DNA of 64,000 nucleotides from Bacteroidota bacterium (GCA_018669475.1 JABHCC010000061.1:228047-292046); one strand, 5' to 3'; shown: positions 9,623-19,427, numbered from the stretch's first letter. The notes: generated by a model not told the origin, from the sequence alone. Numbers and translations are program-made.

Positions 9623-11839
9623 CTATTTCATTGAGCCCATATCTAAGACCAGAGTACCCCCTTCTGTAATTGCACTATGCGGGAGAATATAACTCTCCTG
9701 TTCAACACCGTTCAAAGTTATTGACTGTACATATTTATTCTGTGTGGAAACGAAAGGCGCCTTTATTGTAAACTTCTTATCCTTTCCAAGATCAATTTTA
9801 ATCTCTTCAAAAAGAGGACTGCCGATAACATATTCAGCTTTCCCTGGCGTGACCGGGTAAAAACCCATAGCTGAAAATACATACCAGGCTGAAAGTCCGC
9901 CACCATCTTCATCACCACAAATTCCCATAACATCGTTTCTGAACCATGTATCCATGAGTTGTCTGACTCGTTTCTGGGTCTTCCATGGCTCACCTGCAAG
10001 AGTATAAAGATATGGTACATGAAAGCCAGGTTCATTGCCCATAACAAACTGACCAGTTAATCCGGTAGCATCAGGTTGGCTTTTATATGTACCCCATTTT
10101 GCATATCCGGTGAGAGATTCAGTAAAAAGCTGATCCAGCTTCTTGATAAATGCTTCTTCTCCTCCCATTAGTTCAATCAGAGCAGGAATATCATGCTGAA
10201 CTGACCACGTATAGTTCCAGCTGTTTACTTCTGCAAAGTATTCACGACAACCATCCCCTCCCGACGTTTTCGGATCAAAGGGCTCCACCCAGGAACCATC
10301 AGCTTTTTTTGGAGACATGAAACCCGTTTCACTATTAAAGACATTTTTGTAGTTTTCAGCTCGCTTTTTCAGAATCTCAGCATCCTCATGATAGTTCCAA
10401 GCCTCAGCAAGCTGCCCGAGACACCAATCATTATATGAATGTTCAAGAGTAACTGCTACAGCCTGTCGCTTTTCATAAGGATGAACCGCCTTGATAGTTT
10501 CCTTCTCTCCCGGAGCTAAAGCAGGAAAATATCCATTTTCGTGGTAGAAATTATCAAGCTCGGTAGCCGGGCCTTCCTTCCAGGGAAGCAAAGTGCCCTT
10601 AAAAGCATTCTTCCTTAAACCTGCGTAAGCCTTTGATTTACTAAAGCTTCGAATTCCTTTAGCCCATGCATCAGCGAAAATCGCAGCTTGATGGTGACCA
10701 ATCATACATTTAGCATCTCCATATACCTGTGGGAAAGTAGGCATCCAGCCACTTTGTTCATACATCGAAATGTAAGAACGAAGCATATCCCTTTCTCTGT
10801 CCGGGGATATTATGAATCGCAAAGGATGCAGAGCACGATACGTATCCCAGCTCCAGTCATCAACATAAAAACCATTAGCTGCTTTATGAGTTTTTCCATC
10901 ATAAGCGCTACGGTACCTGCCATATTCACTGATATTCACCATTCGTTCCATGGTCCGGTACATTGCAGTATAAAAGGTAGTCCGCTGATCAGGAGTTCCT
11001 CCCTTTATCTGTATTTTCCCAAGCTCCTTGTTCCAGGCTGCAGCCCCTGCATCAGCAGTTTTCTGAAAACCCCAACCAGGATTTTCCTTGAGCAGGTTTC
11101 TTCCGGCTTGTTTAGCATCAATCCAGGAAATAGCATAATTCATGATGACCTGTACCGATGCATCAAAAACTACATAATACTTCAGCCCATCACCTGAGAC
11201 CTTCTTTGATTTAACCACTTGTCCGGATTCATTTATGTATCCAGACTCCCTGACGGGATGATTAAAGAAGATATTTATATGTTGTTTAACTCCTTTTACT
11301 GTTTCATATCCGATAAGATTTTGTGTCCCTTTCAACTGAAATCTTGAAGCATCCTTTGTCTCAAAAAGTAACACTAGCTTGTCAGATATGGCAGGGCTAA
11401 ATACATAAAATGCACAGCGTTCTGTAGGAGAAAATTCGACTTTCATGTCGAGATCATCCAATTGAACAGAATAGTAATATGGAGTTGTTATTTCGAAATC
11501 CCTGTCAAACTCAGAACTATGATTAGCTTTCGAAAGAGATTCTTTACCCATCATAGGCATAAGAGTCATAGCAGGTGCACCCCTGTGTTCTGGTCTGTTG
11601 ATTGGAAAACCATAAATCCGTGTGGCTAAATAAGTATCCAGGATACCTGGGTTATATACAGGCCAAAATCTTAACATACCATAAGGCCTGTGTACAGTTG
11701 GGAATGTAGGCATTAATACATGACTAATACTACCAATCCTTGGATTAACTAAATCCACTAAATCCTGTGATTTTAAATTCCCACTACCTATAACAACTAA
11801 AATCCAAATCACGAAAAACAATCTCTTTCTCATATCCAA
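9623..11839 (-). CDS. GH92 alpha-mannosidase, exported
   Basis: Calcium-dependent exo-alpha-mannosidase of family GH92, which trims mannose from N-glycans or mannans. Residues 1-24 are a signal peptide ending LKSQ. The N-terminal beta-sandwich begins DLVDLVNPRIGS, the usual start of the family. The (alpha/alpha)6 domain contains the catalytic region GNEPGFHVPYLY and the highly conserved GDEDGGGLSAWYVFSAMGFYPVTPG. The 738-residue length is typical. It could start at either of two close methionines (residues 1 and 3). It stands alone, with 157 bp to the divergent hypF. Together with the GH20, GH29-like and sialate esterase genes it suggests use of glycoprotein-type glycans, though they are not in one operon. 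Confidence 0.92.
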   Translation of the reverse strand: MDMRKRLFFVIWILVVIGSGNLKSQDLVDLVNPRIGSISHVLMPTFPTVHRPYGMLRFWPVYNPGILDTYLATRIYGFPINRPEHRGAPAMTLMPMMGKESLSKANHSSEFDRDFEITTPYYYSVQLDDLDMKVEFSPTERCAFYVFSPAISDKLVLLFETKDASRFQLKGTQNLIGYETVKGVKQHINIFFNHPVRESGYINESGQVVKSKKVSGDGLKYYVVFDASVQVIMNYAISWIDAKQAGRNLLKENPGWGFQKTADAGAAAWNKELGKIQIKGGTPDQRTTFYTAMYRTMERMVNISEYGRYRSAYDGKTHKAANGFYVDDWSWDTYRALHPLRFIISPDRERDMLRSYISMYEQSGWMPTFPQVYGDAKCMIGHHQAAIFADAWAKGIRSFSKSKAYAGLRKNAFKGTLLPWKEGPATELDNFYHENGYFPALAPGEKETIKAVHPYEKRQAVAVTLEHSYNDWCLGQLAEAWNYHEDAEILKKRAENYKNVFNSETGFMSPKKADGSWVEPFDPKTSGGDGCREYFAEVNSWNYTWSVQHDIPALIELMGGEEAFIKKLDQLFTESLTGYAKWGTYKSQPDATGLTGQFVMGNEPGFHVPYLYTLAGEPWKTQKRVRQLMDTWFRNDVMGICGDEDGGGLSAWYVFSAMGFYPVTPGKAEYVIGSPLFEEIKIDLGKDKKFTIKAPFVSTQNKYVQSITLNGVEQESYILPHSAITEGGTLVLDMGSMK

Positions 11840-11996
11840 TAATTTTCGAGCAGCAAAAATAGCATTATCTTACTGCGTAATGAGATAAAACTTATAATTG
11901 AGGGTATATAGTATCTATCCACCTTGAAAAACTGGTACTTTCCCGTGATATTCACATATTATCTCTGTGAAAGATTTTTATTCATAAATTTAAACC

Positions 11997-14291
11997 ATGA
12001 CCTTATCCAGCCTAACAGATACCACGACCTATATTATCCAGATTAAGGGCTTGGTTCAGGGAGTTGGATTCAGACCATTTATTTACCGCCTTGCAAAAAC
12101 ATTTAATCTAAACGGATGGGTTATAAATCGAAACGATGGTGTACTCATCAAGATTTCAGCTACCCAGGGTCAACTATTCAGGTTTAAGGAAGCAATATTT
12201 AAGCAGGCCCCTCATGCGGCAATAGTCCATGAGATTACGTATGAAGAAATCCAAAAAGAAGAATTCAGTAAGTTTGAGATCAGAAAAAGCTCGGAAGTCT
12301 CAGATTCAATTACATGGGTGAGTCCGGATATTGCCGTTTGCAAGGATTGTATGAATGATTTGTTATCCCAGGAGCATCGGATAGCTTATCCTTTCATTAA
12401 CTGCACCCATTGTGGCCCGCGTTTTTCGATCATACGAGACCTGCCATACGATCGTCCTAAAACAACAATGGACATATTCCCGATGTGCGAGATCTGCACG
12501 AAGGAATATATGAATGTAAATGACAGAAGATTTCACGCTCAGCCTGTTGCCTGCAATTCATGTGGCCCCAGGTATTCCCTAATACAAAAAGGGCAGGAAA
12601 CAAACAAGCTGGAAAGCATTCTTGATGAATTGTCTGTGGGGATTCAGGCAGGGGGCATTTTTGCTATGAAGGGAATGGGAGGATATCATCTCACCTGTGA
12701 TGCATTTAATCAACAGGCCGTAGAAAAGTTGAGAGAATTAAAAAACAGAGATGGTAAACCTTTTGCAGTTCTTTGTGCTTCTTTAAAGCATGCAAGAAAG
12801 CTTGCTGAAATCAGTCGGCATGAGGAAAAGCTATTACTTAGCTGGAAAAGACCCGTTGTTCTGCTCAAGAGGAAATCTGGTTTAGCTAAAGCCGTTAATA
12901 GTGGATTAGACAGGGTAGGTATTTTGCTTCCCTATATGCCATTTCATTTTCAGCTAATGGAAAGGCTTACTACAACTGCAATAGTGCTAACCAGTGGGAA
13001 TTTTTCTGATGAACCAATTATAATCTCAAACCAACTGGCTATTGATAGTTTTAAAACTAAAACCTCAGGAGTTTTAACATATAACAGAGATATTCATAAT
13101 CGAATCGATGATTCAGTTGTCAAATCGATCGGAACTAAGACACAGATTATCAGAAGATCCAGGGCTTATGCCCCTTCACCAATAATTACTGAGCTCATGA
13201 CAGAAGGGATTTTTGCTGCAGGAGCTGAGCTGCTTAATTCCTTTGCAATAGGTAAAGGTAATCAGGCAATTATGAGTCAGTATATTGGTGACTTGAAAAA
13301 TCTGGAAACTCTTGAGTTCTATGAGGAGAGTTATTCCCGTTTCTGCAATCTGTTTAAATTTAATCCTGAAATTGTTGTTGCAGACATGCATCCTGCATAT
13401 TTGTCTGGTTCTTTTGCAGAAAAAATAGCCGCCGAGAAACAAATAAAACTGATTAGGGTACAACATCATCATGCACACATTGCATCTGTTATGGCGGATC
13501 AGGGTCTTGATCAGAAAGTAATCGGACTTAGTCTGGATGGGTTGGGCCTGGGCACTGACAATAAAATCTGGGGGGCAGAAGTCATGCTTGCTGATCTAAT
13601 ATCTTTTGAGCGTTCCTTTCATTATAAATATATACCGATGCCAGGAGGGGACAAAGCATCACAGCAGCCATGGCGCATGGCACTGGCATATTTGTACGAA
13701 GTATTTGGGTCAGAGGCTTATGACCTTAAGTTACCAATGACAAAAGCAATCGGCAGCAAAAAAATCAATACCATTCTTCAGATGCTGGAACAGAAATTGA
13801 ACTGTCCGGAAGCTTCCAGTGCAGGAAGACTATTTGATGCTGTGGCTGCTATTTCAGGCATTTGCTATCATAACAGTTTCCAGGCTGAAGCACCCATGTT
13901 GCTAGAATCAGTAATTGATCATTCAGAAAAAGCAAGCTATTCTTATCGTCTGACCAAATCTGAAATTGATTTTGGGCCCATGATAAGAGAAATATATTCA
14001 GATATCCAGAACAAAATTCCTACATCCTCTGTCTCTGCAAAGTTTCATAACACTCAGATTGAAGCTCTGACTCAGACAGCCGACATGCTAAGTCATCAGC
14101 ATAGAATAAATATGGTCGTATTATCAGGTGGAAGTTTTCAAAATCATTACCTTGTGAAAAACATAACAGACTCTTTAAATAAAAAAGGAATCAAGGTAAT
14201 ATTACCAGAGTCAGTACCAGTAAATGACCAGGGGATAGCACTGGGACAATTAGCAATTGCTGCAAAAAAAAGAAGCCTTGGACTAATCTAG
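11997..14291 (+). CDS. hypF: Carbamoyltransferase HypF
   Basis: Makes the thiocarbamate on HypE that becomes the cyanide ligands of [NiFe]-hydrogenase. Domain order: acylphosphatase (about 10-97, GLVQGVGFRPFIYRLA), zinc-finger pair (about 112-190, CKDC, CTHCGPRFS, CEIC, CNSCGPRYS), YrdC-like carbamoyl-adenylate domain (about 205-390, GIFAMKGMGGYHL) and a Kae1-like C-terminal domain (about 400-764) with the metal-binding VQHHHAHIASVMADQG and the VVLSGGSFQN glycine-rich motif. Length of 764 residues is full size. First gene of hypF-hypA-hypB, 5 bp before hypA. The operon lacks hypC, hypD, hypE and any hydrogenase structural gene in the window, which must lie elsewhere. Confidence 0.96.
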   Translation: MTLSSLTDTTTYIIQIKGLVQGVGFRPFIYRLAKTFNLNGWVINRNDGVLIKISATQGQLFRFKEAIFKQAPHAAIVHEITYEEIQKEEFSKFEIRKSSEVSDSITWVSPDIAVCKDCMNDLLSQEHRIAYPFINCTHCGPRFSIIRDLPYDRPKTTMDIFPMCEICTKEYMNVNDRRFHAQPVACNSCGPRYSLIQKGQETNKLESILDELSVGIQAGGIFAMKGMGGYHLTCDAFNQQAVEKLRELKNRDGKPFAVLCASLKHARKLAEISRHEEKLLLSWKRPVVLLKRKSGLAKAVNSGLDRVGILLPYMPFHFQLMERLTTTAIVLTSGNFSDEPIIISNQLAIDSFKTKTSGVLTYNRDIHNRIDDSVVKSIGTKTQIIRRSRAYAPSPIITELMTEGIFAAGAELLNSFAIGKGNQAIMSQYIGDLKNLETLEFYEESYSRFCNLFKFNPEIVVADMHPAYLSGSFAEKIAAEKQIKLIRVQHHHAHIASVMADQGLDQKVIGLSLDGLGLGTDNKIWGAEVMLADLISFERSFHYKYIPMPGGDKASQQPWRMALAYLYEVFGSEAYDLKLPMTKAIGSKKINTILQMLEQKLNCPEASSAGRLFDAVAAISGICYHNSFQAEAPMLLESVIDHSEKASYSYRLTKSEIDFGPMIREIYSDIQNKIPTSSVSAKFHNTQIEALTQTADMLSHQHRINMVVLSGGSFQNHYLVKNITDSLNKKGIKVILPESVPVNDQGIALGQLAIAAKKRSLGLI

Positions 14292-14296
14292 ATCGA

Positions 14297-14638
14297 ATGC
14301 ATGAACTATCTATAGCCATGAACATCCTGGAAATAGTAGAAGATTATACATCCAGGGAAAACACGAAGAAAGTTCTGGAGTTGGAGCTTGATATTGGTGA
14401 TTTATCAGGAATTGAGATTCCTGCCCTGAAGTTTGCTTTGGAAACCACAAAAGAAGGGAGCATACTGGAGTCATCTGTAATAGTAATAAACGCGATTCAG
14501 GCTCAGGTTCAATGTCAGGACTGCCAGTCAGTATTTACAGCAAAAACCCAGTTTGAACCTTGCCCTGAATGCCAGAGTTTCTTTTCAATCATTCAATCGG
14601 GTAATGAGCTAAAAGTAAAATCAATACTAATCGAATAA
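14297..14638 (+). CDS. hypA: Hydrogenase nickel-insertion protein HypA
   Basis: Small nickel metallochaperone that works with HypB to put nickel into [NiFe]-hydrogenase. The N-terminus MHELSIAMNI contains the conserved Met-His-Glu needed for nickel binding. A C-terminal zinc site is formed by CQDC and CPEC. The length of 113 residues is exactly that of the family. It sits between hypF and hypB, 5 and 10 bp apart, so the three are one operon. HypA and HypB can also serve urease in some bacteria, but no urease genes are present here. Confidence 0.95.
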   Translation: MHELSIAMNILEIVEDYTSRENTKKVLELELDIGDLSGIEIPALKFALETTKEGSILESSVIVINAIQAQVQCQDCQSVFTAKTQFEPCPECQSFFSIIQSGNELKVKSILIE

Positions 14639-14648
14639 CATAAACAAA

Positions 14649-15446
14649 ATGTGTGACACCTGTGGTTGTAGTGACTCAAATAAAATTATCATCCGCAAAC
14701 TAAATCCGGAAGGAGATAATGAGTATCAAGATTCTCATCATGATCCACATGACCATACTCATGATCATGAACACGGACATGATCACAATCATGTGCACAG
14801 CCATCGAAAGCTTATGATAGAGACGGATATTTTGGGGAAGAATAATTTGCTGGCTGAAAGGAATCGTGGATATTTTGAAGCAAAAGGGATTTTCACCCTT
14901 AACATGATGAGTTCCCCAGGATCAGGAAAGACCTTACTTCTGGAAAAAACAATTATGCGCACCGGTCTGGATACTACTATTGCTGTTATTGAAGGAGATC
15001 AGCAAACCCTGAATGATGCCAGACGGATTCAAAATACCGGAGCAGAAGTAATACAGGTCAACACAGGTAATGGATGTCATCTGGATGCCGACATGATTAA
15101 TAAAGCTCTGCACGAGTTAAATCCTGATAATAATAGTATTCTAGTCATTGAAAATGTGGGTAATCTTGTTTGTCCATCGCTTTTTGACCTGGGTGAAGCT
15201 AAACGGGTGGTTATTATAAGTACTACTGAAGGGGAAGATAAGCCCATTAAATATCCTACCATGTTTGAGAAGGCTGATCTGCTTATCATTAATAAGACAG
15301 ATCTTCTACCCTATCTGGATTTTGACATGGAAAGTCTTAAGGATTATGCTTTACAGGTTAATCATCATCTTGAATTCATTGAATTATCTGCAAAAACAGA
15401 AGAAGGAATAGACGAATGGATAAGATGGATTAACAAACATAAATAA
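14649..15446 (+). CDS. hypB: Hydrogenase nickel-incorporation GTPase HypB
   Basis: GTPase that delivers nickel with HypA. The N-terminus MCDTCGC is the high-affinity nickel motif CxxCGC, followed at about residues 30-56 by a His/Asp-rich stretch (repeated HDH/HEH units) that can store nickel. The P-loop is SSPGSGKT (about residues 90-97), later G motifs include IEGDQQT and NKTD. Length 265 fits the family. The presence of both the CxxCGC site and the His-rich tract marks a HypB with storage capacity. Last gene of the hyp operon; the next gene starts 50 bp on and looks unrelated. Confidence 0.96.
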   Translation: MCDTCGCSDSNKIIIRKLNPEGDNEYQDSHHDPHDHTHDHEHGHDHNHVHSHRKLMIETDILGKNNLLAERNRGYFEAKGIFTLNMMSSPGSGKTLLLEKTIMRTGLDTTIAVIEGDQQTLNDARRIQNTGAEVIQVNTGNGCHLDADMINKALHELNPDNNSILVIENVGNLVCPSLFDLGEAKRVVIISTTEGEDKPIKYPTMFEKADLLIINKTDLLPYLDFDMESLKDYALQVNHHLEFIELSAKTEEGIDEWIRWINKHK

Positions 15447-15495
15447 ACTGGAACATATTGGAAAAACCATATCTTTAGGTGGAAAATTGATTTGA

Positions 15496-16194
15496 ATGTA
15501 CAAAACAAAACAATCAGTTATATCACCCCCGGCCCGAAGCAGGAATATTTTCTATGATCTAGGCTATTTCTTTTTGAAAAAACCGAAAAAGGAGACCTTG
15601 ATTCGGTTTTCAAGTGAGGGGGAACGACAAAACTATAATGACCGGATAAGGCAACGTCTCGGAATTAATCCGGATCGTTTTTCAATATTGAATATTCACC
15701 GGATTGGTGTTAATGCTCCTGTAAATTACATGTTTAATGAGATATTGAATTGGAATGGAGACTCAACTTGCTGGCCTAACCATACCGCAAAAGTTGATCG
15801 TATAAAAAACCGTCTGGAAGACATTAGAATTCTGTTTCTAGGAATTAAATTTCTTCCTCTTTTCCTTTTAAAGTCAAGGAAATTTAAGAAAACTCCTGAC
15901 CGTTTTGATTTTGATAATGCACGTTATCTGCTGTATGAATGTAGCGGAGGATATCCAATAGGAATCTTCAGTATGTATGTTAGATCACCAATTGCTTCTT
16001 TAAGTGAAATTGCTCAGGCTCAGTTATTTATAATCGTGGGATTTAATTTTTACGGAAAGGAACGATTAGCCAGAAAAGGTCTGACAAACAAGATCTGGCT
16101 GTCAATTCACAACCGGGTTACGACGCATGTTCTCATCAGAATGAAGCAACTGGCTGAATGGCGTTTTGAGAAAATGCAAGATCATATCTCTTGA
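15496..16194 (+). CDS. Hypothetical protein of 232 residues
   Basis: I do not recognise a family. The protein has no signal peptide and is basic at the N-terminus (KKPKKETLIR). Two moderately hydrophobic stretches, ILFLGIKFLPLFLL (about 113-126) and LFIIVGFNFY (about 177-186), are short for membrane helices. A conserved-looking YECSGGYPIGIFSMYVRSP segment and NIHRIGVNAPVNYMFNEI near residue 70 could belong to an SRPBCC-like ligand-binding fold, but this is a guess. It lies 50 bp downstream of hypB in the same direction and may be read through from it, without any known functional link to hydrogenase maturation. Confidence 0.6.
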   Translation: MYKTKQSVISPPARSRNIFYDLGYFFLKKPKKETLIRFSSEGERQNYNDRIRQRLGINPDRFSILNIHRIGVNAPVNYMFNEILNWNGDSTCWPNHTAKVDRIKNRLEDIRILFLGIKFLPLFLLKSRKFKKTPDRFDFDNARYLLYECSGGYPIGIFSMYVRSPIASLSEIAQAQLFIIVGFNFYGKERLARKGLTNKIWLSIHNRVTTHVLIRMKQLAEWRFEKMQDHIS

Positions 16195-16241
16195 TCTCCT
16201 CATATTTAATATGCTTGCCAAGACATACCTCCTTTGCATCC

Positions 16242-16919
16242 CTAAATGCTGATTGGAATCACAAAGTAATAAATACCCACAAAGTGTGAAATTGTACCAG
16301 CCAGAACTAAAATATGCCATACCAGATGATGGTATTTAAACCTGGCTTTTCGGTAGAAAAATATACCTATGGTGTAGCAGAGACCTCCGGCAAGAATCCA
16401 CAAAACTCCTGTCTGAGATACACTTTTAAAAATAGGAACCAATGCAATAAGCAGCATCCATCCCATTGCAGCATATAGTAAAATATAAAACATATTCACT
16501 CCGGCATTAAATTTCGTTGGCTTTGTTAGTTTGATGGTGATACCAATTATCGCTAATCCCCACTCCAGACCAAAAATCACCCAGCCAAGTGGTCCGTGCA
16601 AAGCCACCAGTGTAAACGGGGTGTAAGTACCAGCAATCAACAGAAAAATAGCAACCTGATCTAAGGTAAAAAAAACCTCTTTAGCTTTACCCGGCTGTAA
16701 CCAGTGAGTCATGGTAGATGAAAAGTACAGAATTACCATACTCGCCCCAAATACAGATGAACTAACAATATGCCATCCCGTTCCAATCTGAACTGATCTG
16801 ACCACTAATAAAACTAATGCGGTTATAGCTAATAAGGTTCCGGCCAGATGTGAAATTGCATTAGCCAGTTCCTCGCCTTTCGAGTATCGTGAATTCTCAT
16901 GTGTATTCATAGACTTCAA
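16242..16919 (-). CDS. trhA: Hemolysin III / PAQR family membrane protein
   Basis: Seven-helix integral membrane protein of the hemolysin III (YqfA/TrhA, PAQR) family, implicated in membrane energetics and lipid homeostasis rather than true haemolysis. The start of the conserved core is KGEELANAISHLAGTLL; SSTMTHWL and the C-terminal FKYHHLVWHILVLAGTISHF carry the family's Ser/His/Asp metal-ligand pattern (conserved Ser, His and two His near the C-terminus). Length 225 is typical. It is divergent from the SIMPL gene at 16980 with 60 bp between the start codons and converges with the hypothetical gene at 15496. Confidence 0.88.
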   Translation of the reverse strand: MKSMNTHENSRYSKGEELANAISHLAGTLLAITALVLLVVRSVQIGTGWHIVSSSVFGASMVILYFSSTMTHWLQPGKAKEVFFTLDQVAIFLLIAGTYTPFTLVALHGPLGWVIFGLEWGLAIIGITIKLTKPTKFNAGVNMFYILLYAAMGWMLLIALVPIFKSVSQTGVLWILAGGLCYTIGIFFYRKARFKYHHLVWHILVLAGTISHFVGIYYFVIPISI

Positions 16920-16979
16920 AGGTAAAAAATGCAGAATTTTTTTGGAACACTTTTTGAACTATGGTAAAAAAAGAAAGCC

Positions 16980-17678
16980 ATGAGAACAAAACTAAGTCTG
17001 ATATTAGTGCTGATAAGCACTTTATCTTTTGCCCAGGAAACAAAAAACTTCATTGATAAACCTTATATGGAAGTTACCGGTAAGGGAGAGCTGGAAGTTA
17101 CTCCTGATGAAATTTACCTAAGTATAAAACTGAAGGAAGCAGACAATAAAGGGAAAGAATCTGTTGAAGCCTTAGAAAAGAAAATGGTGCTAAAGCTTAA
17201 AGCTCTGGGTATTGATGTAGAAGAAGCTCTATCAATAATGGATTTTTCCAGTAACTTCAGATCCTATTGGTTAAGAAAAACGAATATACTCACCTCCAAA
17301 GAATATCAGTTACTCGTCAAAGATGGAACAACAGCCGGACAAGTATTTATGGAGCTTGAAAAGTTGGGAATTTCGAATATATCAATAGTTAAAGTTGACC
17401 ATTCTAAGATTGATCAACTTAGGAATGATGTAAAAGTGAAAGCCATACAAGCCGCTAAAGATAAGGCTTCAATGCTTGCTAAAGGAATCGGTCAGTCAGC
17501 AGGTAAAGCAATATATATTCAAGAGTTAAATACTGGGTATTATCCACGTAATACAATGGCTACGAATATTAGGGTTAAGGCATTTGCTGAGCTTGAAGAG
17601 CAGGATTTCATGCCTGAAATTGAATTTGAGAAAATAAAACTTGAATATTCGATACTGGTTCGTTTCGAACTCAACTGA
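16980..17678 (+). CDS. SIMPL domain (DUF541) exported protein
   Basis: Residues 1-18 are a signal peptide ending LSFAQ. The mature protein begins with PYMEVTGKGELEVTPDEIYLSIKL, the standard opening of SIMPL/DUF541 proteins, and contains a KAIQAAKDKASMLAKGIGQ helix typical of the family. The family includes BP26/OMP28 antigens that can form ring-shaped oligomers in the periplasm; a precise role is not established. Length of 232 is normal. It is followed 135 bp later by a lipoprotein gene in the same direction. Confidence 0.85.
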   Translation: MRTKLSLILVLISTLSFAQETKNFIDKPYMEVTGKGELEVTPDEIYLSIKLKEADNKGKESVEALEKKMVLKLKALGIDVEEALSIMDFSSNFRSYWLRKTNILTSKEYQLLVKDGTTAGQVFMELEKLGISNISIVKVDHSKIDQLRNDVKVKAIQAAKDKASMLAKGIGQSAGKAIYIQELNTGYYPRNTMATNIRVKAFAELEEQDFMPEIEFEKIKLEYSILVRFELN

Positions 17679-17813
17679 TATTCCACCATACAACCAGGCT
17701 TGTAATATAGAAATCACCGAGTTCAATATGCAATTCACCGATTCAATTTTATGAAGAATGTAATTTTCGTGATCTTTACTCAACTAATAAACTACAACTC
17801 AAAGTAAGATCGC

Positions 17814-18689
17814 ATGAAAAAACTACACTTTCTTCTCAGTGGCATCTTAATCATCTGTTTGATTGGATCAAGCAGCTGTGCAATACTAAATAAGTCAAAA
17901 GGCAATGATGCACCAACTCTAAAATTCAAGATCCCGGTAGGTCAATCACTTGTGTTCGAAAGCGAGGCTTCAAGTCAGATAGAAATGGAGCAAATGGGCC
18001 AAACTATCTCAATTAGCTCGAAATCTACCGGCAAAGTAAAAGCAAGCTCCTTGGAACAGCTTGAAAATACTTGTAAAATTGAATTTGAAACCCTGGCTAT
18101 GACTCAAAACGTGGAAAGTCCTATGGGTGGAGGTGACACAGATTTCTCTGAAATACTTGGATTAAAAACTACTGGTATACTGTCAGCCAAGGGTGTTTTG
18201 GAGGAACTTGAAGGTTTTGAATCATACCCAACAATAAGCACAGCCATGGGAGAGGATGTCACCCCGGATGTTTTCAAAATGGGATTGGAGCAATTATTTT
18301 TTATTTTGCCAGACGGACCTGTTAAAAAAGGTAGTACCTGGACAGAAGGAATAAGTAATGAGATGCCTTATAGCGGTGGTACACTGTCGACGACAGGCCA
18401 GATGATTTATGAAGTGCTTGAGAAAATCATTGTGGAAGGGCACAACTGTTTTAAAATTAAGGGTACGGCTGAAACAAAAACAAGCGGAACCTTTGAACAG
18501 CAAGGAACTGAGATCATCCTCAACAGAACTACAAAAATCAACAGTGATATAATTTTTTCAATAGACAAGGGAATGTATCTTTCAACAGTGACTAGCACAA
18601 TAACCGATGGTATTATTGATGTGCCAGCTGCCAACATGACTATGCCTCAAAAAATTACTGGTAAATCATCAGTCAAAGTTATTTTCTAG
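17814..18689 (+). CDS. Exported lipoprotein, DUF6263-like
   Basis: Residues 1-22 are a lipoprotein signal ending GSSSC. The mature part is soluble and beta-rich, opening with APTLKFKIPVGQSLVFESEASSQ and a Met/Gln-rich strand, with repeated KITGKS and TTKINSDI segments. The pattern resembles Bacteroidota DUF6263 proteins, a family without known function; I base this on overall layout rather than a decisive motif. Length 291 residues. The ATG at 17814 is directly followed by the signal peptide, leaving no doubt on the start. A strong terminator follows the stop. Confidence 0.65.
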   Translation: MKKLHFLLSGILIICLIGSSSCAILNKSKGNDAPTLKFKIPVGQSLVFESEASSQIEMEQMGQTISISSKSTGKVKASSLEQLENTCKIEFETLAMTQNVESPMGGGDTDFSEILGLKTTGILSAKGVLEELEGFESYPTISTAMGEDVTPDVFKMGLEQLFFILPDGPVKKGSTWTEGISNEMPYSGGTLSTTGQMIYEVLEKIIVEGHNCFKIKGTAETKTSGTFEQQGTEIILNRTTKINSDIIFSIDKGMYLSTVTSTITDGIIDVPAANMTMPQKITGKSSVKVIF

Positions 18690-18713
18690 GAAGAAAAAGA
18701 CTTTTCGTAATTT

Positions 18714-18748
18714 AAAAAGCCAGGTACCCATAAGTATCTGGCTTTTTT
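18714..18748. terminator. Bidirectional terminator between convergent genes
   Basis: A 14-bp stem pairs 18714-18727 with 18734-18747 (AAAAAGCCAG arm, one G-T pair) around a 6-nt loop. A-run on the left and T-run on the right make it work on both strands: for the lipoprotein gene on plus and the HAD gene ending at 18750 on minus. Confidence 0.8.
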
Positions 18749-18749
18749 A

Positions 18750-19409
18750 TTAAGGAATAACCCTCCACCCTTCTTTCCTGGCCAATCTGGCAAGGTGTCG
18801 GTCAGGTCCTACGCAGATTGGATATCCAATTTTCTCCAGAACAGGTACATCAGATATTGAATCGGCATAATAGTACACTTTCTGAAGATCACATGGGTAA
18901 CCCTCAGAATATCCAAGCATACGCACTAATTTTTCCTCTTGAAAATTCAATTTGCCTAATGGTTTTCCTGTAAACTTATCTCCTTTTATCTCAAGATGTG
19001 AGCAGATCACATCATCTAAATCCAGATATTCCGAAATGGGCTCACATACCTGAGCCATTGCCGCTGATAGCATCACATTTCTGGCTCCATTAGCTTTGTG
19101 ATGTGCAATTTCTTCAATTAATTCCGTACGAATTTCAGGAATCAGATCTTTCTGCACCACTTCTGCAGCAAATTGCTCAAACTCTTTCAGGGAAACGCCC
19201 TTCATCCATTGGGCCATGGCATTAATAATTTTGTGTGTATCACGCCATTCCAGTTTATAAAGAATAACCATATAAACCCCAAATAGTAAATCTCTTGTCC
19301 GCATTAAACCAGTATGATGTGCCCGACGAACCAATACAGAACCTGAATTGATTCTTAGGAGTGTACGATCAAGGTCATAAAAGGCTAAGTAACTATATTC
19401 TTTTGCGAT
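18750..19409 (-). CDS. HAD-IB family phosphatase with no canonical start codon
   Basis: HAD superfamily subclass IB hydrolase (phosphoserine-phosphatase-like group often linked to phospholipid genes). The nucleophile motif FYDLDRTLLRINSG is encoded at about 19382-19341, motif II is VMLSAA, the motif III Lys lies in GKPLGK, and motif IV is YYYADSISDVPVLEKIG, so the active site is complete. However, the frame is open back to the stop codon of the lipid kinase at 19428-19430, and no ATG, GTG or TTG lies before the nucleophile motif. The first TTG (19334) would delete the active site. The start given is an arbitrary ATC; ATA at 19421 is equally possible. Third gene of plsC-lipid kinase-HAD, so a lysophosphatidate or phosphatidate phosphatase role is plausible. 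Confidence 0.72.
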   Translation of the reverse strand: MAKEYSYLAFYDLDRTLLRINSGSVLVRRAHHTGLMRTRDLLFGVYMVILYKLEWRDTHKIINAMAQWMKGVSLKEFEQFAAEVVQKDLIPEIRTELIEEIAHHKANGARNVMLSAAMAQVCEPISEYLDLDDVICSHLEIKGDKFTGKPLGKLNFQEEKLVRMLGYSEGYPCDLQKVYYYADSISDVPVLEKIGYPICVGPDRHLARLARKEGWRVIP

Positions 19410-19427
19410 AACTAAAAGTATTAATGA

